A DNA stretch of 64,000 nt from Deminuibacter soli. GTDB taxonomy: Bacteria > Bacteroidota > Bacteroidia > Chitinophagales > Chitinophagaceae. The notes under the pieces were generated by a model. It was not told the origin of the DNA. It did not search any database and saw nothing but the letters and a program-made list of their open reading frames with translations. This document shows positions 7,946-17,376 of this stretch, in pieces; the first letter of the stretch is position 1, and the number at the start of each line of letters is the position of its first letter. A program made the position numbers and the translations under genes. The stretch spans positions 372,001-436,000 of the forward strand of contig NZ_QTJU01000004.1 in the NCBI RefSeq assembly GCF_003412455.1, read 5' to 3'.

Positions 7946-8548
7946 TTACGCATATACTTTGAGAATTTTCCCGTTCACGGCACCCAGTACACTTAATACA
8001 TAAGCATTGGCCACCTTATCCATCGGTGCAAGGTTATAACCGGGAAACAAGGCGCCGTAGCGTTCGCGACTGTCTGCTACCAGGCCCGGACTAACTACAT
8101 TAATACGCTGGTCTTTTTTCAGTTCCTGCGATGCGGCAAGTACAAAGCTGTTCACCGCGCCATTCAGCATGGCTACCGTTGCGCCATTGCGGGCCGGGTG
8201 TTCGGCTGCAATACCCGAAGTGAGTGTAAAAGAGCCGCCTTCAGACAAATAGTTTTTACCAATGAGCACCAGGTTTACCTGTCCCAGTAATTTGTTGCCA
8301 ATGCCGGGCATCATGTGTTCCTGCGTCATGGTGTGGAAATCGCCGTAATAACCGGTACCTGCTGTACAAATGCAGGCATCTACTGTAACCAGTTCGCGGA
8401 ACATGTTTTCAATAGAAGCGGCAGAAGCAATGTCTACCTGGATATCGCCGCTGTTGCGGCCTGCAATAATCAATTCGTTCCCGGGAGCCAGTGCTGCTGC
8501 CACGCGTTTGCCGATAGTGCCTGTTCCGCCGATCAATACAATTTTCAT
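7946..8548 (-). CDS. Short-chain dehydrogenase/reductase family protein
   Basis: A 200-residue cytoplasmic Rossmann-fold protein with an N-terminal nucleotide-binding motif GGTGTIG (residues 8-14) and the SDR-like segments CICTAGTGYYG and SGIAAEHPARNGATVAMLNGAVNSFVLAA. The canonical catalytic Tyr-x-x-x-Lys is not evident: the position carries no tyrosine. This is seen in a subgroup of short SDR proteins of unknown substrate. It is 59 bp downstream of an AraC-type regulator on the same strand, which probably controls it. Followed by a strong palindrome and a terminator. Confidence 0.82.
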   Translation of the reverse strand: MKIVLIGGTGTIGKRVAAALAPGNELIIAGRNSGDIQVDIASAASIENMFRELVTVDACICTAGTGYYGDFHTMTQEHMMPGIGNKLLGQVNLVLIGKNYLSEGGSFTLTSGIAAEHPARNGATVAMLNGAVNSFVLAASQELKKDQRINVVSPGLVADSRERYGALFPGYNLAPMDKVANAYVLSVLGAVNGKILKVYA

Positions 8549-8607
8549 ACACTTGAATTTTGTACAAAACTAGCGACGGGTACTGCCTGCGGCATAGCCT
8601 GAAAAGC

Positions 8608-9474
8608 TCAATCAATGGTAATATCGGCCCGCAGCGATTGCGGGGTATGGCCATATGTTTTTTTAAAGAGGCGGATAAAATGGGAGGGGCTTTCAAACCC
8701 GCACTCCGTGGTTATTTCAGCCACGCGCTGGTTGCTGTTCTGTAATAACAGGCGTGCATATTCCAGCCGCTGCCGGTTAATCCATTGTTTGGGCGGGGCA
8801 TTGAACAGGCGCTGGAAATCCCGTTTAAAAGAAGCCAGGCTGCGGTTGGAGAGATTGGCCAGGTCTTCGAGTGTCACAGGCTGCAGCAGGTAAGTGCGCA
8901 CTGTATATTCAAGGTCTTCGGGCTCGGTGCTGATAGCGTCGAGTATAAAATGGGCAACACGGTTTCTTTGTCCTGATGAGATCAGCAGCAACAGGATTTC
9001 CTTTTGTTTGAGCGGCAGCAGCTGATCTATATTGGCCACGGGTGTATCAAAGTATTGCCGCAATTGCTCTTTAAAACCCTGCATCAAATCGTTGCAGGGA
9101 AGCAGCATAAACGGTTCTCCCTGGTGTTCGGTTTTACGGCCGAACTGTTGTTGCAGGGCAAGTGCTTTCAACAGTTTTACCGGCAGAAAAAGCAGCAGCG
9201 CTTCAAAACTGAGCCCTTCCTCGATGTATTCGGCCATTACATAAATGCCCTTTTTCAGCAATACCGCGTTATCGGGCGTAACGGTAACAGTGCCGGTAGA
9301 AAAATGCAATAGTTTGGCGCCCTTGCGCACAAAAAGAAGGGTATGCTCTGTAAGAAACACCGTGCGTTTGCCTGCTTTGGATTCAATCTTCAGCTTGGCA
9401 AAAGCGCCTTCTTTGCCACAGAGGAAGGTGGCGTCTGTTTTGTCTGGCGGTATGGGAGGAAATCGGAACAGCAT
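8608..9474 (-). CDS. AraC-family transcriptional regulator
   Basis: The C-terminal about 100 residues hold the two helix-turn-helix motifs of AraC/XylS proteins (LEDLANLSNRSLASFKRDFQRLF, then RVAEITTECGFESPSHFIRLFKKTYGHTPQSLR). The N-terminal half is a cupin-like sensing domain (GTVTVTPDNAVLLKKGIYVMAEYI). I chose the ATG at 9474, giving 288 residues; an in-frame ATG at 9534 would add 20 residues with poor resemblance to a domain and would reduce the gap to the divergent glycosyltransferase. It sits directly before the SDR gene on the same strand, its probable target. Ligand unknown. Confidence 0.88.
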   Translation of the reverse strand: MLFRFPPIPPDKTDATFLCGKEGAFAKLKIESKAGKRTVFLTEHTLLFVRKGAKLLHFSTGTVTVTPDNAVLLKKGIYVMAEYIEEGLSFEALLLFLPVKLLKALALQQQFGRKTEHQGEPFMLLPCNDLMQGFKEQLRQYFDTPVANIDQLLPLKQKEILLLLISSGQRNRVAHFILDAISTEPEDLEYTVRTYLLQPVTLEDLANLSNRSLASFKRDFQRLFNAPPKQWINRQRLEYARLLLQNSNQRVAEITTECGFESPSHFIRLFKKTYGHTPQSLRADITID

Positions 9475-9578
9475 CTGGCGCAAAGATAGGGAGATGGCCG
9501 TATGGTTGGATGGATGAATTGTTTGATGAGGCAACCACCGGGCATGTGTTTACGTATGTTCCAGGCAATTGCCGGTGT

Positions 9579-10325
9579 ATGCTCGGAAACAGGAAAATAG
9601 TGGTGGTTTTGCCGGCCTATAATGCAGGCCGTACGTTGGGGAAAACCTATCGCGAAATTCCTTTTGACATTATTGATGAAGTGATACTGGTGGATGATGC
9701 CAGCCAGGATAATACCATTGAAACCGCCCGTGAACTGGGTATTCAGCACATTATTTGCCATGACTGCAACAAGGGCTACGGCGGTAACCAGAAATCCTGT
9801 TACGCCAAAGCACTGGAGCTGGGGGCAGACATAGTGGTGATGCTGCACCCGGATTACCAGTACACTCCCCGCCTTATTTACGCCATGTGCAGCATTATTG
9901 CCAACGATGTGTACCCGGTGGTACTGGGTTCCCGCATTTTGGGAAAGGGGGCATTGAAAGGCGGCATGCCCTTGTACAAATATTTTTTTAACCGTGTGCT
10001 TACGCTTATCCAGAATATATTAATGGGTCAGAAGCTGAGTGAATACCATACCGGTTACCGTGCATTTTCGGCCGGGGCGCTTACTGCCATTCACTTTGAG
10101 GCCAATAGTGATGATTTTATTTTTGACAATGAAATGCTGGCGCAGCTGCTGATGAAGGGGTATGAGATTGCTGAAATAACCTGTCCCACCGCTTATTTTA
10201 AAGAAGCTTCCAGCATCAATTTCCTGCGCAGCATACAATATGGTTTGGGTGTGTTGCGCGTATCCCTGCAATACCGGCTGCACAAATGGAAGCTGGTGCA
10301 GGCTCGTCTTTTTACTGCCCGCTGA
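9579..10325 (+). CDS. GT2 glycosyltransferase, dolichyl-phosphate mannose synthase-like
   Basis: A 248-residue GT-A glycosyltransferase of family 2. It starts with IVVVLPAYNAGRTLGKT and carries VILVDDASQDNT (nucleotide-binding Asp-Asp) and DIVVMLHPDYQY (metal-binding motif, here HPD in place of DxD). The segment SEYHTGYRAFS and the acidic NSDDFIFDNEM match DPM1-like enzymes that transfer a sugar to a polyprenyl phosphate. No C-terminal membrane anchor is present. ATG at 9579 puts the start just before the first beta-strand; an in-frame ATG at 9510 would overlap the AraC upstream region. The 3' end overlaps the convergent GT39-like gene by 14 bp; a lipid-linked sugar donor made here could serve that enzyme (inference). 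Confidence 0.88.
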   Translation: MLGNRKIVVVLPAYNAGRTLGKTYREIPFDIIDEVILVDDASQDNTIETARELGIQHIICHDCNKGYGGNQKSCYAKALELGADIVVMLHPDYQYTPRLIYAMCSIIANDVYPVVLGSRILGKGALKGGMPLYKYFFNRVLTLIQNILMGQKLSEYHTGYRAFSAGALTAIHFEANSDDFIFDNEMLAQLLMKGYEIAEITCPTAYFKEASSINFLRSIQYGLGVLRVSLQYRLHKWKLVQARLFTAR

Positions 10326-11835
10326 TTTTGTACAGGTACAGGTTGCTGCCGGGTTCTATAGCGCCTTCCCGTTTATCTACCAGATTTACTTTGTATGCCG
10401 TGAACAGCAAGGCATCTGCTTGCTGCAATTGTACCGGCGATAGCACTGACAGCAGGTATACCTGTTGAATGCCCTGCTGTGTGCAGTAGGTTTTTACCCC
10501 ATTGTAAAAAGGATGCGGCCGGTGCAGCATGGCAGAAAATTCGCTGGTCCACAAAATATAGGCAACCTCTTTTTGTAAATCTGCACAGTAAAACGGCTTG
10601 TCTGCATAAGCCGAAATGGTGTTCAGTGCCCAGTAATCCGTCACTGCTTTTTCCTGCGCCGGAATTTGCTGTAACAGTTCATGTACCCGGTAATCGTTGG
10701 AGAATGGATATTGCCAGTCCCGCGCCAATGCGGGGATGGCAGCAAGCAATTGTATGCACAGCAGCGCGTACACATATTTAACCCGGTTAGCTGCAATGGG
10801 CCTGGTTGCCTGGTACAACCACAGGGCAGCGATAAAAGCAATAAACACAAAGCCGGCATACCGCGCACTGTTTAAAGGAAAGATAAGGCTTACTGCACAG
10901 CTGGCGGCAAAGTTGGCAGCGAACAGCAGCAGGCTTTTACGGTTGTTGCGTAAAATGAAACAGGCCAGCAGCAGCAAACCCGGTGACAGTAATGGATTCA
11001 GCAGTTTTAATGCCGGGTGTGTTGTACTGCTGTTCAGCAGGAAGGTCGTATTCCACCAATGGTAATTCCACCAGGCAGGTATGGGTATAAACGCACGCTG
11101 CGGCAATTGCACCAGCGTAAGCAGCTGCCTGCTATTCCAGTGGCTGGCCCAGAAACCTGCATTCATTTCGCTGTTGGAAGGCGGCGCAATAAAACATAGC
11201 GCAGGCAGCAATACCAGCATACCTGCAAGCGCCTGCAGGATAATTTGCCTTCTGGCAGCCTGTCGTTCACCCTGCTGTAACAGGTAATACAGGTGCAGGG
11301 CTGCTGCCAGCACCAGGCCCAGCAAATGGGTATTGGATAACAGGAACAACAACAGGTAATACAAAAGGCTTTGTTTGCGGTTATGCTGCAGCAACAGGCA
11401 AAGGCAAAAGGCAAGCACCAGTGCTATGGCATAGTTACGGCTGAATGCTGCATATTCATACAAAAAGAAATAGCCAAACGGCAGCACTATTCGCATAGGC
11501 AGTGAAAAGGGAGAACGGAACAGCAACAGGTATACTGCAGTGCCTGCTATAAACCAGTGCAGCACCTGTACACAGGTGAGGCTATGTGTGCATTTTGATA
11601 ACAACCATAACAACGTATACCATAGCGGCGGATGGCCTTCGTAGCGCGTGTTTTGCAGCAGGTTAATAAAGCTGGTGCTTCCCTTGGCAATATTCCAGCT
11701 GTGCAGTTCATCGGCCCACAATTCATGGTGTGCAATGGTGTGCGCCAGCAGCAGCAGGTATACGGCAAATATGCCCCAAAGCAGGGCCCGGGTTTGCCGG
11801 CTGGCTGGTATCGCTGTTGTTGTGCTGGTGGTCAT
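10312..11835 (-). CDS. GT39-type multi-pass membrane glycosyltransferase
   Basis: About 507 residues from the ATG at 11835 (an in-frame start at 11973 would add 46 residues of non-hydrophobic, Arg/His-rich sequence). Roughly ten membrane segments follow. The first extracytoplasmic loop has the acidic motif HELWADELHSWNIAKGS and, later, YEGHPPLWYTLLW, typical of ArnT/PMT-like (GT-C fold, GT39/GT83) transferases that use polyprenyl-phosphate sugars. The short C-terminal soluble domain contains predicted strand and helix segments (AVTDYWALNTISAYAD). Acceptor unknown. Convergent with, and overlapping by 14 bp, the DPM1-like gene that could supply its donor. Confidence 0.82.
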   Translation of the reverse strand: MTTSTTTAIPASRQTRALLWGIFAVYLLLLAHTIAHHELWADELHSWNIAKGSTSFINLLQNTRYEGHPPLWYTLLWLLSKCTHSLTCVQVLHWFIAGTAVYLLLFRSPFSLPMRIVLPFGYFFLYEYAAFSRNYAIALVLAFCLCLLLQHNRKQSLLYYLLLFLLSNTHLLGLVLAAALHLYYLLQQGERQAARRQIILQALAGMLVLLPALCFIAPPSNSEMNAGFWASHWNSRQLLTLVQLPQRAFIPIPAWWNYHWWNTTFLLNSSTTHPALKLLNPLLSPGLLLLACFILRNNRKSLLLFAANFAASCAVSLIFPLNSARYAGFVFIAFIAALWLYQATRPIAANRVKYVYALLCIQLLAAIPALARDWQYPFSNDYRVHELLQQIPAQEKAVTDYWALNTISAYADKPFYCADLQKEVAYILWTSEFSAMLHRPHPFYNGVKTYCTQQGIQQVYLLSVLSPVQLQQADALLFTAYKVNLVDKREGAIEPGSNLYLYKISGQ

Positions 11836-12060
11836 GTGGTTTGGGTTGCCGCATGAATGCTGCCTGCGGCGCATGGCTTTTAAAGATAATAAAACATGGT
11901 GAGTAGCGGTATAAACGGCAGTTTTTACGGCGAAAACAGGCACTTGCCGCTGGTGTATTATACTTTGTTTCATTTACAGGCCGTTTTGTAAATTAGCGAT
12001 TGATACCGGCACCGTAAAAAGTGCTTTTGCTTCATCCCCGTTTATAATTCAGCATAAGAT

Positions 12061-14166
12061 ATGGTTAGAAAAGTATATTTATTTTTGCTCTTCAGCGCTG
12101 CACTCGCCTGTAAGGCATCACCCGGCAAACTCATCAGGGTAAGTGATAAAGACCTGTTGCCTGATGAACAGCAGGTAACGGTTTGTAAGAAAATTGCAGA
12201 GTTGATCACCAATTACAACTACAAAAAAGTTGCGCTGAACGATTCCATCTCAACTGTTATTTATAACCGCTATCTCAAAGCGCTCGACGAAAACCGCAGT
12301 TACCTGCTCGCTTCCGATATCCGCGAATTTGAAAAGTATAAAACTGAGCTGGATGATGATGTCAAAGAAGGCAATCTTAACGCGGTGTTCTATATGTTCA
12401 ATGTGTTGCAGAAACGCTACCTCGAACGGGTGAATTATTCACTGGTGTGCCTGAAACAGAACTTTGATTTTAACCAGGCAGACAGTTTTGTGTACGACCG
12501 TGACAAGTTGCCCTGGATTAATTCGCCTGCTGAAATGGACGAGTTGTGGAAGCATCGCGTAAAGTTCGACCTGCTGAACCTGAAGCTGGCCAATGCAGAT
12601 ATGGCGAAGAATAAGGAAACATTGCGGAAGCGGTACGAGAGCCTGTTGTCGCAGTCTAACAAACTGTCTAACCAGGATGTGTTCCAGTATTTCATGGATG
12701 CTTTTACCGAAGCCATCGATCCGCATACCAATTATTTTAATCCGTCGAACGCCGCGAACTTCAATATCGAAATGTCGCGCCAGGTGGAAGGTATCGGTAT
12801 TTCACCTGTGTCTGAAAATGAGTATGTAACCATTAAAAGCATTGTGCCCGGCGGCCCGGTTGACAAGAGCAAACAGATTGGTTTGAACGATCGTATTGTT
12901 GGCGTAGCGCAGGGAAAAACAGGCGAGTTTCAAAACATTGTGGGATGGCGTATTGACAATGCCATTGCCCTGATACGCGGCACAAAGGGTACCGTGGTTC
13001 GCCTCGAAATACTGCCTGCAGGTGCCAGTGCGGGCGGCAAACCCAAAGTGGTGGAACTGGTGCGTGAAAAGATCATCCTGAAAGACCAGTCTGCCAAAAA
13101 AGAGATCCGTACCTACAACAGTGCAGATGGTAAAATGGTGAAGATCGGTGTGATCGCTATCCCTGCATTCTATATTGATTACAACGATTACAAAGCCGGC
13201 AATCCCAACTACAAAAGCACTACGCATGATGTGAAACTGCTGCTCGACAGCCTGAAAGATGAGCATGTGGATGGTGTGATGATTGACCTGCGGGAAAATG
13301 GCGGCGGCTCCCTCATGGAAGCCATTGAACTAACCGGCCTGTTTATTAAGCAGGGCCCTGTAGTGCAGGTGCGTGATGCCAGCAACCGGGTAGATGTTGA
13401 AAAGGACGAAGACGAGGAAGTGGCATATACCGGTCCGCTGGGTGTGCTGGTAGACCGTTTCAGTGCATCTGCCTCAGAAATATTTTCCGGTGCCATACAG
13501 GATTATGGCCGCGGCATCATTATGGGTACACAAACCTATGGCAAGGGATCGGTGCAAAGCTCCATTGACCTGGACAAGGTGCTGGGCTCTCCGCTGCGCG
13601 ATAAAATAAACCAGCTTGCCGGTAAAGCCAAAAACGTATCAACCGGCAGCCAGAGCACTTATGGCCAGCTGAACCTGACCATTGCGAAGTTTTACCGTAT
13701 CAGTGGTAATTCAACACAGCACAAGGGTGTTATCCCGGATATACAGTTCCCTTCCGTTATTCCGCTGGATAAGTATGGTGAAGATACTGAGCCTTCTGCC
13801 ATGCCTTTTGATGTGATTGACAAAACAGATTATGTAAAAGCAGGCGATTTCTCTGCCGTGCTGCCGAAGCTGATCGAGCAGCACGACCAGCGCATGGCCA
13901 GCAGCAGCAGTTATAAATACATCCTGGATGATATTGCGGCAATAAAGAAACAGGATGCCGAAACCACGGTTTCACTGAGGGAAGCTGACCTGAAAAAGCA
14001 GCGCGACGAAGAAGAAAAAGCCTCCTTTGACCGCAATAACCTGCGCCGCCAGGCGCTTGGGTTGCCGGTGCTCAAGAAAGGCGAAACCAAAACAAAAGAA
14101 GATGACCTTGACTTTGTGAAGCGTGAAGCCGGGCAGATTATGACGGATTATATTACGCTGGCATGA
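12061..14166 (+). CDS. prc: C-terminal processing protease (Tsp/Prc, peptidase S41)
   Basis: A 701-residue periplasmic tail-specific protease. A signal peptide (residues 1-17, ending ALAC, possibly a lipobox) is followed by an N-terminal helical domain (about 30-230), a PDZ domain (about 240-325, with GIGISPVSENEYVTIKSIVPGGPVDKS) and the S41 protease core. Aligning on E. coli Tsp, the catalytic serine is Ser470 (SASASEIF), with Asp481 and Lys495 (TYGKGSVQ) at exactly the spacing of Ser430/Asp441/Lys455 in that enzyme. A C-terminal DUF3340-like helical segment is present (about 590-690). Length is normal for the family. It is monocistronic, with a terminator at 14203-14240. Confidence 0.93.
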   Translation: MVRKVYLFLLFSAALACKASPGKLIRVSDKDLLPDEQQVTVCKKIAELITNYNYKKVALNDSISTVIYNRYLKALDENRSYLLASDIREFEKYKTELDDDVKEGNLNAVFYMFNVLQKRYLERVNYSLVCLKQNFDFNQADSFVYDRDKLPWINSPAEMDELWKHRVKFDLLNLKLANADMAKNKETLRKRYESLLSQSNKLSNQDVFQYFMDAFTEAIDPHTNYFNPSNAANFNIEMSRQVEGIGISPVSENEYVTIKSIVPGGPVDKSKQIGLNDRIVGVAQGKTGEFQNIVGWRIDNAIALIRGTKGTVVRLEILPAGASAGGKPKVVELVREKIILKDQSAKKEIRTYNSADGKMVKIGVIAIPAFYIDYNDYKAGNPNYKSTTHDVKLLLDSLKDEHVDGVMIDLRENGGGSLMEAIELTGLFIKQGPVVQVRDASNRVDVEKDEDEEVAYTGPLGVLVDRFSASASEIFSGAIQDYGRGIIMGTQTYGKGSVQSSIDLDKVLGSPLRDKINQLAGKAKNVSTGSQSTYGQLNLTIAKFYRISGNSTQHKGVIPDIQFPSVIPLDKYGEDTEPSAMPFDVIDKTDYVKAGDFSAVLPKLIEQHDQRMASSSSYKYILDDIAAIKKQDAETTVSLREADLKKQRDEEEKASFDRNNLRRQALGLPVLKKGETKTKEDDLDFVKREAGQIMTDYITLA

Positions 14167-14167
14167 A

Positions 14168-14200
14168 GTCAGTGAATAGTGCCCATAGGCAATAGTGAAT
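14168..14200. repeat. Short GTGAATAGT-type dispersed repeat
   Basis: Downstream of the protease stop codon the sequence reads GTGAATAGTG...CAATAGTGAATG, short imperfect units of a GTGA/ATAGT repeat. The same words, in the opposite orientation (TTCACTATTG), recur at 17379-17388 in another intergenic region. Confidence 0.45.
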
Positions 14201-14202
14201 GA

Positions 14203-14240
14203 AAAAGAAAAGCGGCCCTTTAAAGGGGTGCTTTTCTTTT
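14203..14240 (+). terminator. Terminator after the Tsp protease gene
   Basis: A hairpin with A-rich left arm (AAAAGAAAAGC then GCCC) pairs with GGG and GCTTTTCTTTT; the right arm itself supplies the T-rich tract. It begins 37 bp after the stop codon. Confidence 0.75.
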
Positions 14241-14420
14241 GTTGTAGTTTTTGATCCACTCTTGTTGCCTGCGGCTGTGTCCTCACAGCCGCTGCTGTGA
14301 TGGCAGCGGGGATTGCTTTATAAGGCAGCCATCACTGGTTGTCTGCCCCAATAATCTTACCTGCGCATAAACAGCAAGCAACAGGCTTGCCTGTATTGTT
14401 ATTTACCTAAACCATCGTTT

Positions 14421-15107
14421 ATGCGCCTGTTTTTTTGTTACAGAAATTCGCTGTTGCTGCTTTTATTATTTTCAGTATTCGTTGCCTGCCATGTCCGGCA
14501 GAACAATAACACAAAGAAGGTTAAGCTATCATCCGCTGCTGCTGCCGAGGTGAAGCGGCTAAATGACACCTTGTTCCAGGTACTGCGTATGCCGCTGCCA
14601 TTGGGTGAGGCCAGGGATGTTCATAGAGAGAAAAGCTATATCACGCGGATACTGGCTATTGATAGCCTGGATGGTTCTACGCTTTATCTGCAGGCACAGA
14701 TATATGCGAAATTGGGCTTTTATGACAGTGCTATCGCGGTATTGACAAAAGGATTAGATGAACATTTGCCCCTTGCTTCCAGGTGGTTGATGTTCAGAGG
14801 AGCCTTGTATGAAAACCGGCAACAGCAGCCTGCTGCTTATGCCGACTATGCGCGTATAAAAGCTATTGCCAGGCAAATGCAGGATACGGCAAGTAACACA
14901 ATATCCAGGGGCAATGCCCTTTGCTCTCTTCATTTTGTGAATATGATGATGGGGGCGGGTAAATCGGAAGAACTTATTGTATATAAAGCAGAGGCTATTA
15001 AAGCCGGTATAAGCCCCACCGATAAGACATTTCTCGACGGGCAGAAAATATTGATGCTTTTTAATAAGGAGCGGTTCCTGGCCGATTTTAAACGCGGAAA
15101 TCTTTAA
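14421..15107 (+). CDS. TPR-like lipoprotein, unknown function
   Basis: A 228-residue protein with a lipoprotein signal (hydrophobic residues 10-22 and lipobox FVAC, Cys23), so it should be anchored to a membrane on the periplasmic side. The mature part is helical with tetratricopeptide-like pairs (STLYLQAQIYAKLGFYDSAIAVLTKGLDE and WLMFRGALYENRQQQPAAYADYARI). TPRs suggest protein-protein contacts. No enzymatic motif seen. It ends 10 bp before the convergent AraC gene, with no terminator between them. Confidence 0.7.
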   Translation: MRLFFCYRNSLLLLLLFSVFVACHVRQNNNTKKVKLSSAAAAEVKRLNDTLFQVLRMPLPLGEARDVHREKSYITRILAIDSLDGSTLYLQAQIYAKLGFYDSAIAVLTKGLDEHLPLASRWLMFRGALYENRQQQPAAYADYARIKAIARQMQDTASNTISRGNALCSLHFVNMMMGAGKSEELIVYKAEAIKAGISPTDKTFLDGQKILMLFNKERFLADFKRGNL

Positions 15108-15116
15108 TGTTGTTGA

Positions 15117-15983
15117 CTACAATTGCAGCGCCTGGGCATGCTTCCTGTATTCCACCGGGCTTTGGCCGCTGTGTTTTTTGAACTGGCGGCTGAGGTGGCT
15201 TTCGTCTGTAAAGCCCAATTCGCCGGCTATCTGGCTGATGGTAAGTTTACTGTGTGTAAGCCGTTGCTGTACCAGTTTTATTTTGTACTGCGTAATATAT
15301 TGCTGCAGGCTTTCGCCCGTGAACTTGCGGAAGTATTCGCCCACATAGTTGGCGGATAAATTAAAGCAGCCAGCCAGGTATTCAATGCGCAGTTTCTCCG
15401 GATCTGCGATGTGCTGGCCAATGTGCAACAGCATACGGTTAATTAATGAAGTGTCTGTTTCTGTTGCAGCGGTATCCGCACCATTACTTACATTCCGTGC
15501 CAGTATGTTTAATACCAGGGTAACATAATGCTGTAGGTTTTCTTCGTAATAAGGTTGTTTGCGTTCGTATTCTTCCATCATGTGCTGCATCAGCGAAGCA
15601 ATCATGTTACAGTCGCCCGGCTGTTTAACCAGCAGTTCCTGGAAACGGTTGTGGTGATAAAAAATGTGTTCCAGCTGTTGCAGCCATTGGGTTATGCGTT
15701 CCCTGTCCTGCGGTGTTTTGCTTTGCCGTAGAAAGGTTTCCGAGAAACGGATAGAGCAGAAGCGTGTGGGTTTTGTTATGTCAAAGCCGCGGCAATCGAG
15801 CGGTGTAAATAAAAAAATGCTGCCCTTGTGGTAGCGGAACTTATTGCGGTTTACTTCGCGCGTGCCTTCGCCTTCGAGTATCTGCACAATCTCGAAGAAA
15901 TGATAAATCAGCGGACGCTCCTTCCAGCATTCCATATCTGATACATACAGCTCAAAAGGCTGGTGTAATGCTTTTTGTTCCAT
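15117..15983 (-). CDS. AraC-family transcriptional regulator
   Basis: 288 residues. The N-terminal cupin-like domain (residues about 10-100, with GEGTREVNRNKFRYHKGSIFLFTP) is joined to a C-terminal AraC DNA-binding domain with two helix-turn-helix motifs (RIEYLAGCFNLSANYVGEYFRKFTGESLQQY; TISQIAGELGFTDESHLSRQFKKHSGQSPVEYRK). It is divergent from the ene-reductase gene with only 85 bp between the start codons, so it very likely controls that gene from the shared region. Confidence 0.9.
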   Translation of the reverse strand: MEQKALHQPFELYVSDMECWKERPLIYHFFEIVQILEGEGTREVNRNKFRYHKGSIFLFTPLDCRGFDITKPTRFCSIRFSETFLRQSKTPQDRERITQWLQQLEHIFYHHNRFQELLVKQPGDCNMIASLMQHMMEEYERKQPYYEENLQHYVTLVLNILARNVSNGADTAATETDTSLINRMLLHIGQHIADPEKLRIEYLAGCFNLSANYVGEYFRKFTGESLQQYITQYKIKLVQQRLTHSKLTISQIAGELGFTDESHLSRQFKKHSGQSPVEYRKHAQALQL

Positions 15984-16043
15984 AACCTGTAAAATTACAG
16001 AACAAACCCTGTTTTATCACTGTTCCATCGTTGCTGCACCTGG

Positions 16044-16051
16044 TAATTTTG
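16044..16051 (+). promoter_or_regulatory. Possible Bacteroidetes -7 element before the ene-reductase
   Basis: TAATTTTG matches the Bacteroidetes -7 consensus TAnnTTTG and ends 17 bp before the ATG at 16069. A clear -33 TTTG at the expected distance is not seen, so an activator (the divergent AraC protein) may be needed. Confidence 0.35.
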
Positions 16052-16068
16052 ACAGCAAAATAACAGTT

Positions 16069-17172
16069 ATGTGTTCTATAGAAAGGCTTTTGTCCCCGCT
16101 GGTAACATCCCGTCATCATTTCCAGAACCGTGTAGTAATGGCACCTATGAGCCGCCGCAGGTCGCCCAATGGCATCCCGAATGCATCGGTACCGCTGTAT
16201 TATGCACAGCGTGCAGGTGCGGGTTTAATTATTGCAGAGAATAGTGCAGTGGCCGGTAATGGCATTGGTTACCTGGATGCGCCGGGTATTTATAATGAAG
16301 CACAGAAAGCAGCATGGAAACGGGTGGTGGATGAAGTGCATGCCTATGGCGGTACCATTTTTATACAACTGGTGCATACGGGTCGTATCGGGCACCCCAT
16401 GAACAATGAAAACAATGCGGCATTGGTAGCCCCATCTGCCGTGCAGGCTGAGGGATTGATGCGTACGCCCGGTGATATTCACCTGCCCATGCCGGTGCCC
16501 GAAGCATTGACTACTGCCGGTGTGCAGGCATTGGTAAACGCACACGTTCAGGCAGCCGCTGATGCCATTGCGCTTGGTTTTGACGGCGTGGAAATTCATG
16601 GTGCACACGGCTTTTTGCCCGATCAGTTCCTGCATCCGCAATCCAATCACAGAACAGATGCTTATGGCGGCAGTATTGCCAACCGCAGCCGTTTCCTGCT
16701 CGAAATAGTGGAGGGTGTTGTTGCTGCCATCGGTAAAAAATGTACAGGTGTGCGGTTGTCGCCTTTTGCAGCAATCAACGACCTGCCACCGTATGCAGAA
16801 GAGCTGGCCACGCACCAGTACATCACCGATGCACTGGTGCAGCTGGGTATCCTGTATATCCATTTATCCAGCCAGCCTGTGAATGGTACTGCTTCTATTA
16901 CGCCGGCTTACATTAAAGAAGTGCGCAACCGCTTTTCCAACCTGCTGATACTGGCAGGCGGCTATACTGCCACATCTGCTGAAGCTATGCTGCAGGCTGG
17001 TTTGGCAGATATGATCGCGTTCGGCAGGCCCTTTATTGCCAATCCCGACCTGGTAGAACGTTTCAGGCGCAATGCACCCTTAACGCAGGGTGATCCCGAT
17101 ACGTATTACCAGGGAGGAGATGCCGGGTTTGTTGATTACCCGGTGATGGAGGGGATTATTGGTGAGTGGTGA
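16069..17172 (+). CDS. Old yellow enzyme family ene-reductase (NemA-like)
   Basis: A 367-residue FMN-dependent TIM-barrel flavoprotein, normal length for the OYE family that reduces activated C=C bonds with NAD(P)H. Family marks are FQNRVVMAPMSRRR, IFIQLVHTGRIGHP, the active-site segment VEIHGAHGFLPDQFL, HPQSNHRTDAYGGSIANRSRF and AGGYT near the C-terminus. The substrate-binding His pair is present (His177 and His180). The tyrosine that usually follows (HGYL in most members, the presumed proton donor) is Phe182 here. It is divergent from an AraC gene that probably regulates it. The reaction type is well supported; the substrate is not known. Confidence 0.9.
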   Translation: MCSIERLLSPLVTSRHHFQNRVVMAPMSRRRSPNGIPNASVPLYYAQRAGAGLIIAENSAVAGNGIGYLDAPGIYNEAQKAAWKRVVDEVHAYGGTIFIQLVHTGRIGHPMNNENNAALVAPSAVQAEGLMRTPGDIHLPMPVPEALTTAGVQALVNAHVQAAADAIALGFDGVEIHGAHGFLPDQFLHPQSNHRTDAYGGSIANRSRFLLEIVEGVVAAIGKKCTGVRLSPFAAINDLPPYAEELATHQYITDALVQLGILYIHLSSQPVNGTASITPAYIKEVRNRFSNLLILAGGYTATSAEAMLQAGLADMIAFGRPFIANPDLVERFRRNAPLTQGDPDTYYQGGDAGFVDYPVMEGIIGEW

Positions 17173-17242
17173 GTGATTGTCCGAAGGACTTCTTTGGAGA
17201 AGCGGAGATCGGGGCGAGGATTTGGAGCGGAGGTTTTAACCG

Positions 17243-17281
17243 CGGAGGGCACGGAGGAATACACACGGAGGGCACGGAGGA
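17243..17281. repeat. Two tandem 16-bp G-rich direct repeats
   Basis: CGGAGGGCACGGAGGA occurs exactly twice, at 17243-17258 and 17266-17281 (23-bp period), and a related AGCGGAGG/AGCGGAGA word flanks the pair on both sides. Confidence 0.75.
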
Positions 17282-17376
17282 TTTTAGCGGAGATTGGTTG
17301 CCGGTGGGGACACCGGCAACGGCATTATGGGGGTTACAGGCAACGGCAGTCCGGCAGTCTATGACTACGGGCTTTT

